In this document: positions 28,671 to 37,449 of the stretch, in pieces | Numbering within the stretch: the first letter of the stretch is position 1 | How the letters are laid out: each line of letters starts with the position of its first letter | NCBI RefSeq assembly: GCF_003258515.1 | Contig: NZ_QGEH01000001.1 | Coordinates: 2,542,001 to 2,606,000, forward strand | DNA length: 64,000 nucleotides | Direction of reading: 5' to 3' | Origin: Marinobacter bohaiensis | GTDB taxonomy: Bacteria > Pseudomonadota > Gammaproteobacteria > Pseudomonadales > Oleiphilaceae | The notes under the pieces: model-generated | What the model saw: the letters and a program-made list of their open reading frames with translations, nothing else | Databases searched by the model: none | What the model was told of the DNA's origin: nothing | Translations under genes and position numbers: made by a program

Positions 28671-29819
28671 TCAGGTTTTCAGCTTGAAGGCCAGCGCCTT
28701 GAACACCTGTTGCAGGTCCTTGGCACCGCCCTTGAGCTGCACCTTGGTGCTGGAGAACTCCCGACGCACGGGATAATCGCGGCGCATGGCGTCAAACGCT
28801 GCTGCCCGCTCGCTCTCCGGCAGATCGAGCACCCGCCGGTAGCGGGCGTCGTCGCGACGCACGTCGTAGCAGGCGCGAATCGCCAGGTGAGCGGCTTCCT
28901 GAGCAGTCGCCGACGCCGTAAACGAAAGCTTGCTCAAGGCCGGATCGGCCATAAACTGACCACTCTTCTTGCGAGCCGGCAAACCCAGGAAACGACACAG
29001 CGCCTGGTAGATCCGCTCCGTTCCCCCGACCTTGCCTTCCAGGCTGTAGCCGGCAATATGCGGCGTGATCAACCACAGCATCCGGACCAGCTCCGGGTCC
29101 ACAGCCGGCTCCCCTTCCCAGACATCGAGCACCGCCCAGGGCGGTTCCGGCTGCGCCAGTCGCCCTTTCAGGGCCTGACAATCCACCACGCCGCCGCGAC
29201 CGCTGTTGATCAGCAATTGGGAGGCATTCAGGGTCGCCAGGCGATCGGTATCGATCATGTGCCGCGTCGGGCAATCGCCGTCGTCGGTCAACGGCGTGTG
29301 CAGGGAAATCACGTCACAGGCCAGGACATCCTCGAGCGTGGCAAAGTCTTCGCCGGGCTCGGCCTGCTGCCGCGGCGGGTCGTAACGTCGAACCTCGAAT
29401 CCCAGGCGGCCCAGCGTATCGGCAAGGCGCTGCCCGACGTTACCCGCGCCGACGACGCCCACCGACAGGTCGGACCAGTCGTCATGGCCGCGCTGCTCGG
29501 CATAAATCGACAGGATACTGATCACGTATTCCACGACGCTGGAAGCGTTGCAGCCCGGGGCGCTGGCGAAAGCAATGCCCTGCCCGGCCAGCCACTCGGT
29601 GTCCACGTGATCCGTACCGATGGTGGCGGTGCCCACGAACTTGACGCGACTGCCTTCCAATAACTGCCGATCCACACGCGTGACCGACCGCACCAACAGG
29701 ATGTCGGCGTCCGCCACGTCGGCCGGCGTCAGATCCCGGCCGGACACCCGGCGAATCGTCCCCATGTCGTCGAAGAAGGCATCCAGTAAGGGAATGTTCT
29801 CGTCCGCAACGATCAGCAT
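28671..29819 (-). CDS. pdxB: Erythronate-4-phosphate dehydrogenase
   Basis: Second step of the DXP-independent branch of pyridoxal-phosphate synthesis (4-phosphoerythronate oxidation). 382 residues: MLIVADENIPLLDAFF start, D-2-hydroxyacid dehydrogenase fold, NAD loop VGVVGAGNVGQRLADTLG, FVGTATIGTDHVD, LINSGRGGVVD, and the His in WLITPHIAGYSLEG. The C-terminal dimerisation domain of PdxB is present. Lies 11 bp after the helicase gene on the minus strand and is probably co-transcribed. PLP made here serves AlaA nearby among many. Confidence 0.94.
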   Translation of the reverse strand: MLIVADENIPLLDAFFDDMGTIRRVSGRDLTPADVADADILLVRSVTRVDRQLLEGSRVKFVGTATIGTDHVDTEWLAGQGIAFASAPGCNASSVVEYVISILSIYAEQRGHDDWSDLSVGVVGAGNVGQRLADTLGRLGFEVRRYDPPRQQAEPGEDFATLEDVLACDVISLHTPLTDDGDCPTRHMIDTDRLATLNASQLLINSGRGGVVDCQALKGRLAQPEPPWAVLDVWEGEPAVDPELVRMLWLITPHIAGYSLEGKVGGTERIYQALCRFLGLPARKKSGQFMADPALSKLSFTASATAQEAAHLAIRACYDVRRDDARYRRVLDLPESERAAAFDAMRRDYPVRREFSSTKVQLKGGAKDLQQVFKALAFKLKT

Positions 29820-29830
29820 CTGTCTCTACC

Positions 29831-31120
29831 TTACGCCCGGCGCGGACGGCGCCCTGACGACGGCCGGCGGTTGCCACCGCCGCCACCACTACTCCGACGC
29901 CGGCGACGCGGTTCCTGGGGCTGGGCCAGCTCCGCCATCAGGCCTTCCTCGGGAATCGTGCAAGGCAGTTTCTGGCTGATGTAGGTTTCGATGGCCGGCA
30001 ACGAGAAGGCATCGTCCTCGCTGGCAAAACTGACCGACACGCCGTGCTCACCGGCACGCCCGGTACGGCCAATGCGATGCACGTAGTCCTCGGCGTTTTC
30101 CGGCAGGTTGTAGTTGAACACATGGCTGACGCCGCTGACGTGAATGCCGCGACCGGCGACGTCGGTGGCCACCAGAGCCTTGATCGAGCCGTCCTTGAAG
30201 CGATCCAGGGTCTTCAGACGCTTGTTCTGGGCGATCTCGCCGGACAGCAGCGCGGTACTCACACCCTGGCGGCGCAGATCCTGTTCCAGATCGCGACACT
30301 GGTCGCGCCGGTTGGCGAAAATGATCGCCTTGGTGACCTCCGGGCGCTGGATGTAGTTGACCAGCACCTTCAGCTTGTCGTCCTCGCTGACCATATAAAC
30401 GGTCTGCTCGACGCGCTCAGCGGTCTTCTGCTCCGGTTCGATCTCCACGAATTCAGCGGACCGGGTCCACATGGACGCCAGGTTGAGCACGTCCTGGTTG
30501 AAGGTGGCGCTGAACAGCAGGGTCTGGCGCTCTTCCTTGGGCGTGCACTTGCGGATGATGCGCTTGACGTCAGGGATAAAGCCCATGTCCAGCATACGAT
30601 CCGCTTCGTCGATGATCAGGATATCGAGCTGATCGAGGAACACATCCTGGGAACCCAGGAAATCGATCAGGCGGCCGGGCGTGGCCACCAGCACGTCCAC
30701 GACCTCATTGCGCAACTGGTCGCGCTGGCGATCGTAGTTCATGCCGCCCAGCACGGTCACCACGTTATGGCCGGTGTGGGCACACAGTTCCTCGGCGTCC
30801 TTGGCGATCTGCAGGGCCAGCTCGCGCGTCGGTGCCAGGGCCAGGATCCGCGGTTCGGAGGCGTAGCGCTCCTCCAACGGAATCGGGGACTTCAGCATGC
30901 GCTGGATCGCAGTGATCAGGAACGCGGCGGTCTTGCCGGTCCCGGTCTGGGCCTGACCGATCAGGTCGTGGCCGGCGAGGGTCAGCGGCAGCGTCTCCGC
31001 CTGGATCGGCGTGCAGTATTCGAAACCGATACCGCTGATCGCCTGTTGCAGCTTCGCGTCCAGATCGAACGAGGTGAACGGCGTCTGGCCGTCGTCTTGT
31101 GGCACTTCCATCGTATTCAA
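29831..31120 (-). CDS. rhlB: DEAD-box ATP-dependent RNA helicase, RhlB-like
   Basis: About 429 residues. Q motif FTSFDLDAKLQQAISGIGFEYCTPIQ, motif I AQTGTGKT, PTRELALQ, TPGRL, DEAD (IIDEADRMLDMGF), SAT, and HRIGRTGRAG. The C-terminus is a basic Arg/Gly/Ser tail (PRRRRRSSGGGGGNRRPS), typical of RNA-tethering helicase tails. The N-terminal length and motifs fit RhlB of Pseudomonas rather than RhlE, but this is by eye. Start: TTG 31120 lies five bases after GGAGAGG; the ATG at 31111 is the alternative. Upstream of pdxB in one transcript. Confidence 0.87.
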   Translation of the reverse strand: MNTMEVPQDDGQTPFTSFDLDAKLQQAISGIGFEYCTPIQAETLPLTLAGHDLIGQAQTGTGKTAAFLITAIQRMLKSPIPLEERYASEPRILALAPTRELALQIAKDAEELCAHTGHNVVTVLGGMNYDRQRDQLRNEVVDVLVATPGRLIDFLGSQDVFLDQLDILIIDEADRMLDMGFIPDVKRIIRKCTPKEERQTLLFSATFNQDVLNLASMWTRSAEFVEIEPEQKTAERVEQTVYMVSEDDKLKVLVNYIQRPEVTKAIIFANRRDQCRDLEQDLRRQGVSTALLSGEIAQNKRLKTLDRFKDGSIKALVATDVAGRGIHVSGVSHVFNYNLPENAEDYVHRIGRTGRAGEHGVSVSFASEDDAFSLPAIETYISQKLPCTIPEEGLMAELAQPQEPRRRRRSSGGGGGNRRPSSGRRPRRA

Positions 31121-31246
31121 AGAAACCTCTCCACGGTCTTCGTCCCGCCCTTGTGATGGGTTCGGCGGGAGCAACATGTCATTGTACTCTCATCGAGCGT
31201 CTTACGTTCTCTATCCGCTATCCGCGTCCGCACCTCGTCGGCGTCT

Positions 31247-31777
31247 TCAGGCCTGGAACAGGTGCGCGCCGAAGCGGGAACGGCGGTCGTAGAAATCCAG
31301 CAGGGTATCCAGGAACATCCGGGCCCGCTCCGGCATCTTTTGCGCCAGGTAGGTTTGGGCCTGCAACGCCACGTTCCGCCGGAAGTGTTCCTCGTCGCAG
31401 GCACCATCGCCCGATAGATTGTCGACACTGATGTGAAAGCGGCGACCCGCAGCCTCGCTGAACAGCCACTCCAGGGCCTGGGGCTTGACTTCCACACTCT
31501 CGAAAGCCGCCTGCTGATCACCGGTGCGCCCGTCGGGACAGTACCAGTAGCCGTAATCGTAGAGCTGGCGCCGTTTTTCGCCGGCGATGCACCAGTGGCT
31601 GATTTCGTGCAGGGCGCTGGCAAAATAGCCGTGGGCAAAGACCACGCGGTGGTACGCCTCGCTGTCCGCGGCCGGAATGTATTCAGGCTCGTCCTCTCCA
31701 CGCACCAGTTCTGTTCGCCATCGTGCGCGAAAAAGATCGTTAAAAAGCATTATCAGGTCGTCTGGATGGTGTTGCAT
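31247..31777 (-). CDS. epmC: Elongation factor P hydroxylase EpmC
   Basis: Hydroxylates the lysyl-lysine of EF-P in E. coli-type modification. 176 residues, close to the 182 of E. coli YfcM. LIMLFNDLFR, HGYFASALHEISHWCIAGEKRR with the HExxH-like metal motif, LYDYGYWYCPDGR and FESVEVKPQALEWLF are family blocks. The ATG at 31777 (MQHHPDD) fits; the longer frame reads into the dsbD promoter. epmA and epmB are not in this window. Divergent from dsbD. Confidence 0.92.
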   Translation of the reverse strand: MQHHPDDLIMLFNDLFRARWRTELVRGEDEPEYIPAADSEAYHRVVFAHGYFASALHEISHWCIAGEKRRQLYDYGYWYCPDGRTGDQQAAFESVEVKPQALEWLFSEAAGRRFHISVDNLSGDGACDEEHFRRNVALQAQTYLAQKMPERARMFLDTLLDFYDRRSRFGAHLFQA

Positions 31778-31984
31778 GCGTGCGCTATTGTGCGTGTTTC
31801 GTCCACTCAATACCAGTATTCGGATCAAGACCGCACCAATGGTGGGATTGTTGCGGCATCCACGGCCCCACCGGGTTGCGAACTTTCTGATACCATTCGA
31901 CTCTAAATGGCCAGCTCGCGGCGCGCCCGGTACGGGCCCTGCGCCGCGCTCCGCTTTCACTGACCAGACGAGAAGAGTCGACGT

Positions 31985-33865
31985 TTGACCAGTTTGCCCC
32001 CGATATTCCGCTCATCGACACACCGGCGCGCCTTGCAGGCCCTGCTGACGCTCCTTGCCGTCGTTTTCCTGCTGGCAACCGCTCCGGCACACGCCTTCGA
32101 TCTCAAGTCGGCAACCGGAAACGATCAGCTCGGTGAATTCCTGCCCGTCGATGAAGCGCTGCCGTTCAGCTCGTCCGTGACGGACGGCGGCGTCGCGTTA
32201 CGCTGGGACATCGCCCCTGAGCATTACCTGTATCGCGGACGCGTGACGGTCACCGCGGACAACCCGGACGTCAGGATCGGCGCCCCAAGTTTCACCGTGC
32301 CGGGCCATCTGAAAGACGACCCCTATTTCGGCGAGGTCACGGTCTTTACCGAGCCGGTGACCGCCAATGTGCCGGTCACCCTGCCCAGCGGCATGGACGA
32401 GGCACAGCTGACGGTCAGCTATCAGGGCTGTGCAGAAGCCGGTTTGTGTTATCCGCCTCAGAAGCGACCGGTACTGTTCGTCGGCAATGGCGCCGGAGCG
32501 GCCGGCGCAACAACCGGCGCAGATCCGGCAGGCACCGTTTCTGCTGACAACGCCAGTGGCATCGCCGCGTTGCTGAGCAGCCAGTCGCCCTTGGCGATTG
32601 CCGGACTCTTCCTGCTGCTGGGCCTGGGGCTCACCTTCACGCCCTGCGTGCTACCCATGGTGCCGATCATCACCGCGGTGGTGTCGAACCGGACCAGCAG
32701 CACCGCCCGGGCGCTGGCGCTATCGATCAGCTACGTTCTGGGCATGGCGCTGACCTATGCCGCCGCCGGGGTCCTGACTGGCCTGCTCGGGGCCAGCTTC
32801 AACCTGCAGGCACAACTGCAGTCGCCGCTGGTGCTGGTGACGTTCGCCGCCTTCTTCTTCGTCTTCGCCCTGGCCATGTTCGACGTCTTCGACCTGCGCC
32901 TGCCCCAGACCCTGACCAGCCGACTCGATGCCACTTCCAGCCGGTTGCCCGGCGGCCAGACGCTGGGCGTGTTCGCCATCGGCGCGTTGTCAGCCCTGAT
33001 CGTATCCCCCTGTGTGTCGGCGCCCCTGGCGGGCAGCCTGCTCTATATCAGCACCACCCAGGACGCCGTCCTGGGTGGAATGGCGTTGCTGGCTCTGGGG
33101 CTGGGCATGGGCATTCCGTTGATCCTGGTGGCCGTCGGCGGTCGCCGCTGGCTGCCGAAAACCGGCCCCTGGATGCAGACGGTCAAGGCGTTCTACGGGG
33201 TGATGCTGCTGGCGGTTACCATCTGGCTGCTGGAGCGGTTGCTGCCCGGCTGGGTCACGCTCATTCTGTGGGGCCTTTTGGCGGCGGTCACCGGCGTCCA
33301 ACTGGGGGCGTTCGAGGCGGCCCGTGTCGGCTGGCAGCGCACCTGGAAAGGGGCGGGTCTGGTCCTGTTCGCCTACGCCATTGCGCTGATCGGCGGCGGC
33401 CTCGCCGGTGGTGTGGATCCGCTCCGGCCGCTTGCGCCGTTTACCGCACAGCCAACCCTCGTTCATAACGGCACCAATGATGCCGAAACGATATTCCGCC
33501 GCGTCGATTCACCGGGGGCCCTCCGGAACGCGCTGGCCGACGCCGCCAGCGCCGGCCGTCCGGTGATGCTCGACTTCTACGCCGACTGGTGCATCAGCTG
33601 CAAGGTGATGGAGCGCAACGTGTTCAGCGCGCCAGCGGTGCGTTCAGCCCTGGCCCCGCTGACGCTGCTGCAGATTGACGTGACCGATAACACCGCCGAA
33701 CAGCAGGCCCTGCTGGACGAGCTGGGACTGTTCGGCCCTCCGGCAATCCTGTTCTTCGACGCCGCCGGTGAAGAGCGCATCAACGCCCGCATCATGGGTG
33801 AAATGGACCGGGAACAGTTCCTGTCCCACCTGGAGCGCCTCCAACCCCTCTCCGCGGGCCTGTGA
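31985..33865 (+). CDS. dsbD: Thiol:disulfide interchange protein DsbD
   Basis: Carries electrons from cytoplasmic thioredoxin (reduced by TrxB) to periplasmic DsbC, DsbG and cytochrome c maturation. 626 residues: signal peptide ending APAHA, alpha domain with C149 and C155 (GCAEAGLCYPP), an eight-helix domain with FTPCVLPMVP and SPCVSAPL, and a thioredoxin-like gamma domain with WCISC (C536 and C539). Starts at TTG 31985; no ATG exists before the signal sequence. The stop overlaps the next start by four bases. Supplies reductant needed for the c-type cytochromes CcoO and CcoP. Confidence 0.95.
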   Translation: MTSLPPIFRSSTHRRALQALLTLLAVVFLLATAPAHAFDLKSATGNDQLGEFLPVDEALPFSSSVTDGGVALRWDIAPEHYLYRGRVTVTADNPDVRIGAPSFTVPGHLKDDPYFGEVTVFTEPVTANVPVTLPSGMDEAQLTVSYQGCAEAGLCYPPQKRPVLFVGNGAGAAGATTGADPAGTVSADNASGIAALLSSQSPLAIAGLFLLLGLGLTFTPCVLPMVPIITAVVSNRTSSTARALALSISYVLGMALTYAAAGVLTGLLGASFNLQAQLQSPLVLVTFAAFFFVFALAMFDVFDLRLPQTLTSRLDATSSRLPGGQTLGVFAIGALSALIVSPCVSAPLAGSLLYISTTQDAVLGGMALLALGLGMGIPLILVAVGGRRWLPKTGPWMQTVKAFYGVMLLAVTIWLLERLLPGWVTLILWGLLAAVTGVQLGAFEAARVGWQRTWKGAGLVLFAYAIALIGGGLAGGVDPLRPLAPFTAQPTLVHNGTNDAETIFRRVDSPGALRNALADAASAGRPVMLDFYADWCISCKVMERNVFSAPAVRSALAPLTLLQIDVTDNTAEQQALLDELGLFGPPAILFFDAAGEERINARIMGEMDREQFLSHLERLQPLSAGL

Positions 33866-34722
33866 CGGCCATCCAGCGTGGCGCGGCCTTTGTCCTGGCC
33901 GGCGAGATGCTGCTCGCGGTCATGGGGGCGATCATCAAGCACCTTTCGCCGGACATTCCGTCCGCCCAACTGGTCTTCCTGCGCAATATCCTGGGGCTGA
34001 CCATCATCGGACCGCTGCTGATCGGCCGCGAGGGCGTGGCCGGCCTGAAAACCCGGCACCTGCGCTTTCACCTGATGCGCGCGGTCATCGGCGTCAGCGC
34101 CATGTACTGCTACTACCTGAGCCTGGAGAAGCTGGTGCTGACCGAAGCGGTGCTGCTCAAGCTGACCGCGCCTTTCTTCATTCCAGTCATTGCCCTGCTG
34201 TGGCTGAAGGAAAGCACCTCGCGCCTGATCTGGCTGACCATCGCGGTGGGATTTGCCGGGGTTCTGGTGATCCTAGATCCGGCCTCCGCCGACCTGAACG
34301 ACTACCTGTTTGTCGCGGCGGGCCTCGCCGGTGCCCTGCTCGGAGCCACGGCGAAGGTGACCATCCGGCGCATGGGCGTTGCCGAGCCCAGTGCGCGCAT
34401 CGTCTTCTACTTCGGATTGTTCGGAACTCTGATCACCGCGCCGGCCGCCGCTGCGGTCTGGGTTCCGCCAGGTCTGTCGACCTGGCTCTGGATGGGCGGG
34501 CTTGCGCTTTGCGCCACCCTGGCGCAAATGCTGATCACCACCGCCTACCGCATTGCACCGGCCGGGCAGATTGGCCAGTTCACCTACTCATCGGTGATTT
34601 TCGCCGCACTGCTGGGTTGGCTGTTCTTTATGGAACCGGTGACCGGTTCCCAGGTGGTCGGGTGCGCACTGATCGTCGGCGCGGGCCTGTTCAACCTGCG
34701 CCAACGCCGGGCACCGGCCTGA
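33862..34722 (+). CDS. DMT-family (EamA) membrane transporter
   Basis: 286 residues, about ten membrane helices in two EamA repeats. It begins MTAIQRGAAFVLAGEMLLAVMGAIIKHL; AQLVFLRNILGLTII and AYRIAPAGQIGQFTYSSVIFAALLGWLFF are typical RhaT/YdcZ-like segments. GTG start at 33862 overlaps the dsbD stop (GTGA). Such proteins export amino acids or other metabolites; the substrate cannot be told from sequence. Confidence 0.88.
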   Translation: MTAIQRGAAFVLAGEMLLAVMGAIIKHLSPDIPSAQLVFLRNILGLTIIGPLLIGREGVAGLKTRHLRFHLMRAVIGVSAMYCYYLSLEKLVLTEAVLLKLTAPFFIPVIALLWLKESTSRLIWLTIAVGFAGVLVILDPASADLNDYLFVAAGLAGALLGATAKVTIRRMGVAEPSARIVFYFGLFGTLITAPAAAAVWVPPGLSTWLWMGGLALCATLAQMLITTAYRIAPAGQIGQFTYSSVIFAALLGWLFFMEPVTGSQVVGCALIVGAGLFNLRQRRAPA

Positions 34723-34753
34723 CACGACCACAGAGCCGCGCCGGCCGCAATCG

Positions 34754-34993
34754 TCAGGCGCCCCGCTGGATGTAATAGACGAACTGCGTGTCGGTGTGCT
34801 CTTCCTGCAGCAGCCGATGGTTGAGGAACTGGCAGAATTTAGGCACGTCGCGCTGTGTGGATGGGTCGGTGGCGACCATTCTCAGCACCCCCTCGACCGG
34901 CAATTCCGCCATGCGATTGTGCAGCATCATGACCGGCTCGGGGCACATCAGGCCCGTGGCATCCAGTTCCAGGTCGAAGGTCAGGTCCGCCAA
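34754..34993 (-). CDS. tusA: Sulfur-carrier protein TusA
   Basis: 79 residues with the CPxP motif (LMCPEPVMML, Cys17). Receives sulfur from IscS and passes it to the TusBCD-TusE relay that feeds MnmA for tRNA 2-thiouridine; mnmA is at 13.6 kb in this window. The start is TTG at 34993 with GGGGGAG seven or so bases before it; the nearby ATG at 34998 is out of frame and stops at once. Convergent with the transporter gene and divergent from the ABM gene. Confidence 0.92.
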   Translation of the reverse strand: MADLTFDLELDATGLMCPEPVMMLHNRMAELPVEGVLRMVATDPSTQRDVPKFCQFLNHRLLQEEHTDTQFVYYIQRGA

Positions 34994-35075
34994 ATCATGT
35001 CTCCCCCGCCCTTTACAGGCGAATCGTCGGTTACGGTGCTAGATTGAATTATAAGAACAAAGAGTTGCGGAGGCC

Positions 35076-35363
35076 ATGATGATACGGGTACTGATCGAAC
35101 GCCATATCGCTGCCACCCTGGAATCCGCCTACGAACAGCAGTCGAGACGACTGCTGCAACGGGCCGTCGGCGCCCCCGGCTTCATATCCGGGGAGACGCT
35201 GGTGGACGCCAGGGATGGTAATCACCGACTGACATTGTGCAACTGGCGCTGCATTTCGGACTGGGACCAGTGGTACCACTCCGACGAGCGCAAGGACATG
35301 ATGAACGAACTCAGTCCGATGATGGACCAGGACGAGAAAATCACCATCCTGGAGCAATGCTGA
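35076..35363 (+). CDS. ABM-fold (antibiotic biosynthesis monooxygenase-like) protein
   Basis: 95 residues in a ferredoxin-like alpha/beta barrel pattern: MIRVLIERHIAATLESAYEQ, LLQRAVGAPGFISGETLVDA, LCNWRCISDWDQWYHSDERKD. Small dimeric ABM proteins include mono-oxygenases, haem-degrading enzymes and many of unknown role. GGAGG lies before two successive ATG codons at 35076 and 35079. No catalytic residues are evident. Divergent from tusA. Confidence 0.83.
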   Translation: MMIRVLIERHIAATLESAYEQQSRRLLQRAVGAPGFISGETLVDARDGNHRLTLCNWRCISDWDQWYHSDERKDMMNELSPMMDQDEKITILEQC

Positions 35364-35400
35364 CGGACTCTTGAGGCATGCCGGTTGCTGTCTTGCCCGC

Positions 35401-36468
35401 TCAGCTCATGCGTTCGACAAAGCAGGTAATCTCTTCCCGGTCGTGATACAGGTGCCTTGCCCGCAGGCGCACCTGAACGCCGACCGCGTCCAGGTTTTCC
35501 AGCAGACGCTCACGGCAGGTTAACCACTCGTCGTAGCGCTTTTTCATCGGCAGTTTCAGGTTGAAGACAGCGTACTTGCAGAGCCGCTGGCCCAGCCAGT
35601 CGACCACCATGTCGGTGGTACGACGCGGCTTGTCGACGATGTCGCACACCATCCAGTCCACCGCGCGCTGGGGACGCCACAGGTAACCGTCGGCGCGCAC
35701 ATGCTCGACGTGGCCCGACGCCATCAGCTCGTCGTTCATGGGTCCGTTATCCACGGCGGTCACCAGCATGCCCTGCTGCACCAGCTGCCAGGTCCAACCG
35801 CCAGGCGCCGCGCCCAGGTCCACAGCCTTCTTGGCGCCCCCCAGATAGTCAAGCCACTGGGCATCGGGGATAAACACTTTCCAGGCTTCTTCCAGCTTGA
35901 GCGCGGAGCGGCTTGGCGCCGAAGCCGGCAGCCGCAGCCGCGGGATTCCGCTCAGCCAGGGCGACCGGTTTCCGGCGTGGCTGAGGCCCACCACCATGCG
36001 CTCGAAAGACGGCAGGAAAACTTCCAGGCGCCAGGGGTTGTCGGCGTTTTCCTCCAGAAACCCCGTTTCCCGCAATGCACGGGACAGGGGCGAAGCCCAC
36101 TTGCGCCCGAAATGGCTGAGATCCCGTTGCTCACTGTCTTCAGGCAGCCGGATCTCTACCCGCGCTGCCACCGGCAACTCAGGCTGGTTCCGGAGCACGT
36201 CCAGAACAGCGCCCACCCGGTCTTCCTGCGGCAGGGGCTCGTCGGCGATCACCTGGAACCAGTCGCGCACGAAGACGAGATCCGCCAGTTCGACCTGGTT
36301 CATGAATTGGCCGGGCTCGCCACCATCGGCCAGCACGAACAGCACGCGGCCGGCATGGGCTTCAGGCTGGAAATAGCCGTAGCGTCCAGCCGCTGCGGCG
36401 GCGTCGGTCAGCTCCCGACCCGCCTCGGTCTCGAAGCCGGCCCGGCAGAAAAGAAGAATCTGATCCAT
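35401..36468 (-). CDS. rlmM: 23S rRNA (cytidine-2498 2'-O)-methyltransferase RlmM
   Basis: 355 residues. N-terminal THUMP-like part (ILLFCRAGFETEAGREL), then SRSALKLEEAW and the Rossmann SAM motif AVDLGAAPGGWTWQLVQQGM. The K-D-K-E tetrad region includes VDWMVCDIVDKP and FNLKLPMKKRYDEW. The C-terminal ARHLYHDREEITCFV is the family end. It follows the hydrolase gene by 28 bp on the same strand. Confidence 0.94.
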   Translation of the reverse strand: MDQILLFCRAGFETEAGRELTDAAAAAGRYGYFQPEAHAGRVLFVLADGGEPGQFMNQVELADLVFVRDWFQVIADEPLPQEDRVGAVLDVLRNQPELPVAARVEIRLPEDSEQRDLSHFGRKWASPLSRALRETGFLEENADNPWRLEVFLPSFERMVVGLSHAGNRSPWLSGIPRLRLPASAPSRSALKLEEAWKVFIPDAQWLDYLGGAKKAVDLGAAPGGWTWQLVQQGMLVTAVDNGPMNDELMASGHVEHVRADGYLWRPQRAVDWMVCDIVDKPRRTTDMVVDWLGQRLCKYAVFNLKLPMKKRYDEWLTCRERLLENLDAVGVQVRLRARHLYHDREEITCFVERMS

Positions 36469-36496
36469 GGTGGTTCGCTCGTTCGGTTGGAAAAGG

Positions 36497-37129
36497 TCAG
36501 GTCGTGAGATCGTTGATCCAGCGCGCCGTGCGTTCCGCCGCCTGGGCGATCAACGCCTGCTGGGTGAGGCCGGAGGCTTTGCGCGGCTTGAAATCGTGCT
36601 CGCCATCCTCAAGCCATTCCACGGCAAACGGCAGGGACGACTCAAAATGCGCCAGGACTTCCTCCTGGCGGCCAAACGGGTCCCGTGTCCCCTGGTTGAC
36701 CAGCAGGGGTACAGCCAGTTCGGCAAAATGGTCGGTGCGCCAGCGATCGGGCTTGCCCGGCGGATGGAACGGATAGCCGAAGCAGGCGCAGCCGGCAACC
36801 GGCGCGGCCTGAGAAGCCGCCAGCAACGAAGCGATCCGACCGCCCATGGATTTACCGCCGACGAACACAGGCTTCCGGCTGTCGCCGCCGTAGGCCGTGA
36901 CTTTCCCGGCGAACTCGTCCACCAGCTTTTCCGCCTTGGGGGGCGGCCGCTTCTTGCCATCCTCCCGGCGCCGGGCCATATAGCCGAATTCAAAGCGCAC
37001 CACCTGGACGCCACGCTCGGCCAGCTCGTCAGCCAGTGCGGCCATGAATGGGGAATCCATTGGCGCTCCCGCACCATGGGCCAGCAGCAATATCGGGCCT
37101 GCTTCTCCCGTCTGAATGTCTTCGGCCAT
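36497..37129 (-). CDS. Alpha/beta hydrolase (dienelactone-hydrolase-like, KANL3/TEX30 type)
   Basis: 210 residues. The oxyanion part LLLAHGAGAPMDSPFM and the nucleophile elbow GGKSMGGRIAS (Ser in G-x-S-x-G form) are present, with Asp in GTRDPFG and His in DGEHDFKP as the rest of the triad. It resembles the short alpha/beta hydrolases often annotated as dienelactone hydrolase family. The ATG at 37129 gives the usual start; the longer frame is upstream noise. Substrate unknown. Probably transcribed with rlmM. Confidence 0.86.
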   Translation of the reverse strand: MAEDIQTGEAGPILLLAHGAGAPMDSPFMAALADELAERGVQVVRFEFGYMARRREDGKKRPPPKAEKLVDEFAGKVTAYGGDSRKPVFVGGKSMGGRIASLLAASQAAPVAGCACFGYPFHPPGKPDRWRTDHFAELAVPLLVNQGTRDPFGRQEEVLAHFESSLPFAVEWLEDGEHDFKPRKASGLTQQALIAQAAERTARWINDLTT

Positions 37130-37362
37130 TGGTCGTAGCTCCAAAGGTGTCGCCTTCCCGGCCGGCTCGGGCCAACCGATCCGCAAAGCCCGGCAGTTTA
37201 TCAGCCCTGCCGTGCGAACCCCATATTTGCGGCTACCCTTATTGGAGCGGGGCCAGGGGCAAGGGACAGCTGCTGACTGCACGCTCGAGGGACGCGCCTG
37301 CTCCTCAAGTCGAATAACCCCCTGCTTGGCAGCTATGTCGCTGATTTGGACGACTTGTTTGC

Positions 37363-37376
37363 TTGATCCAGATCAT
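37363..37376 (+). promoter_or_regulatory. ANR/FNR-type box upstream of ccoN
   Basis: TTGATCCAGATCAT matches the TTGAT-N4-ATCAA consensus at nine of ten fixed positions. It is 74-87 bases before the ccoN ATG, consistent with oxygen-limited activation of the oxidase operon by an ANR/FNR protein, as known in Pseudomonas. No anr gene is in the window. Confidence 0.72.
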
Positions 37377-37449
37377 TGAAAAGCGGCTACCCATTAACCA
37401 TACTTGCGAACGCGACATTTCTCCCTCGTAATCCTCTGGCAGGGCCATT

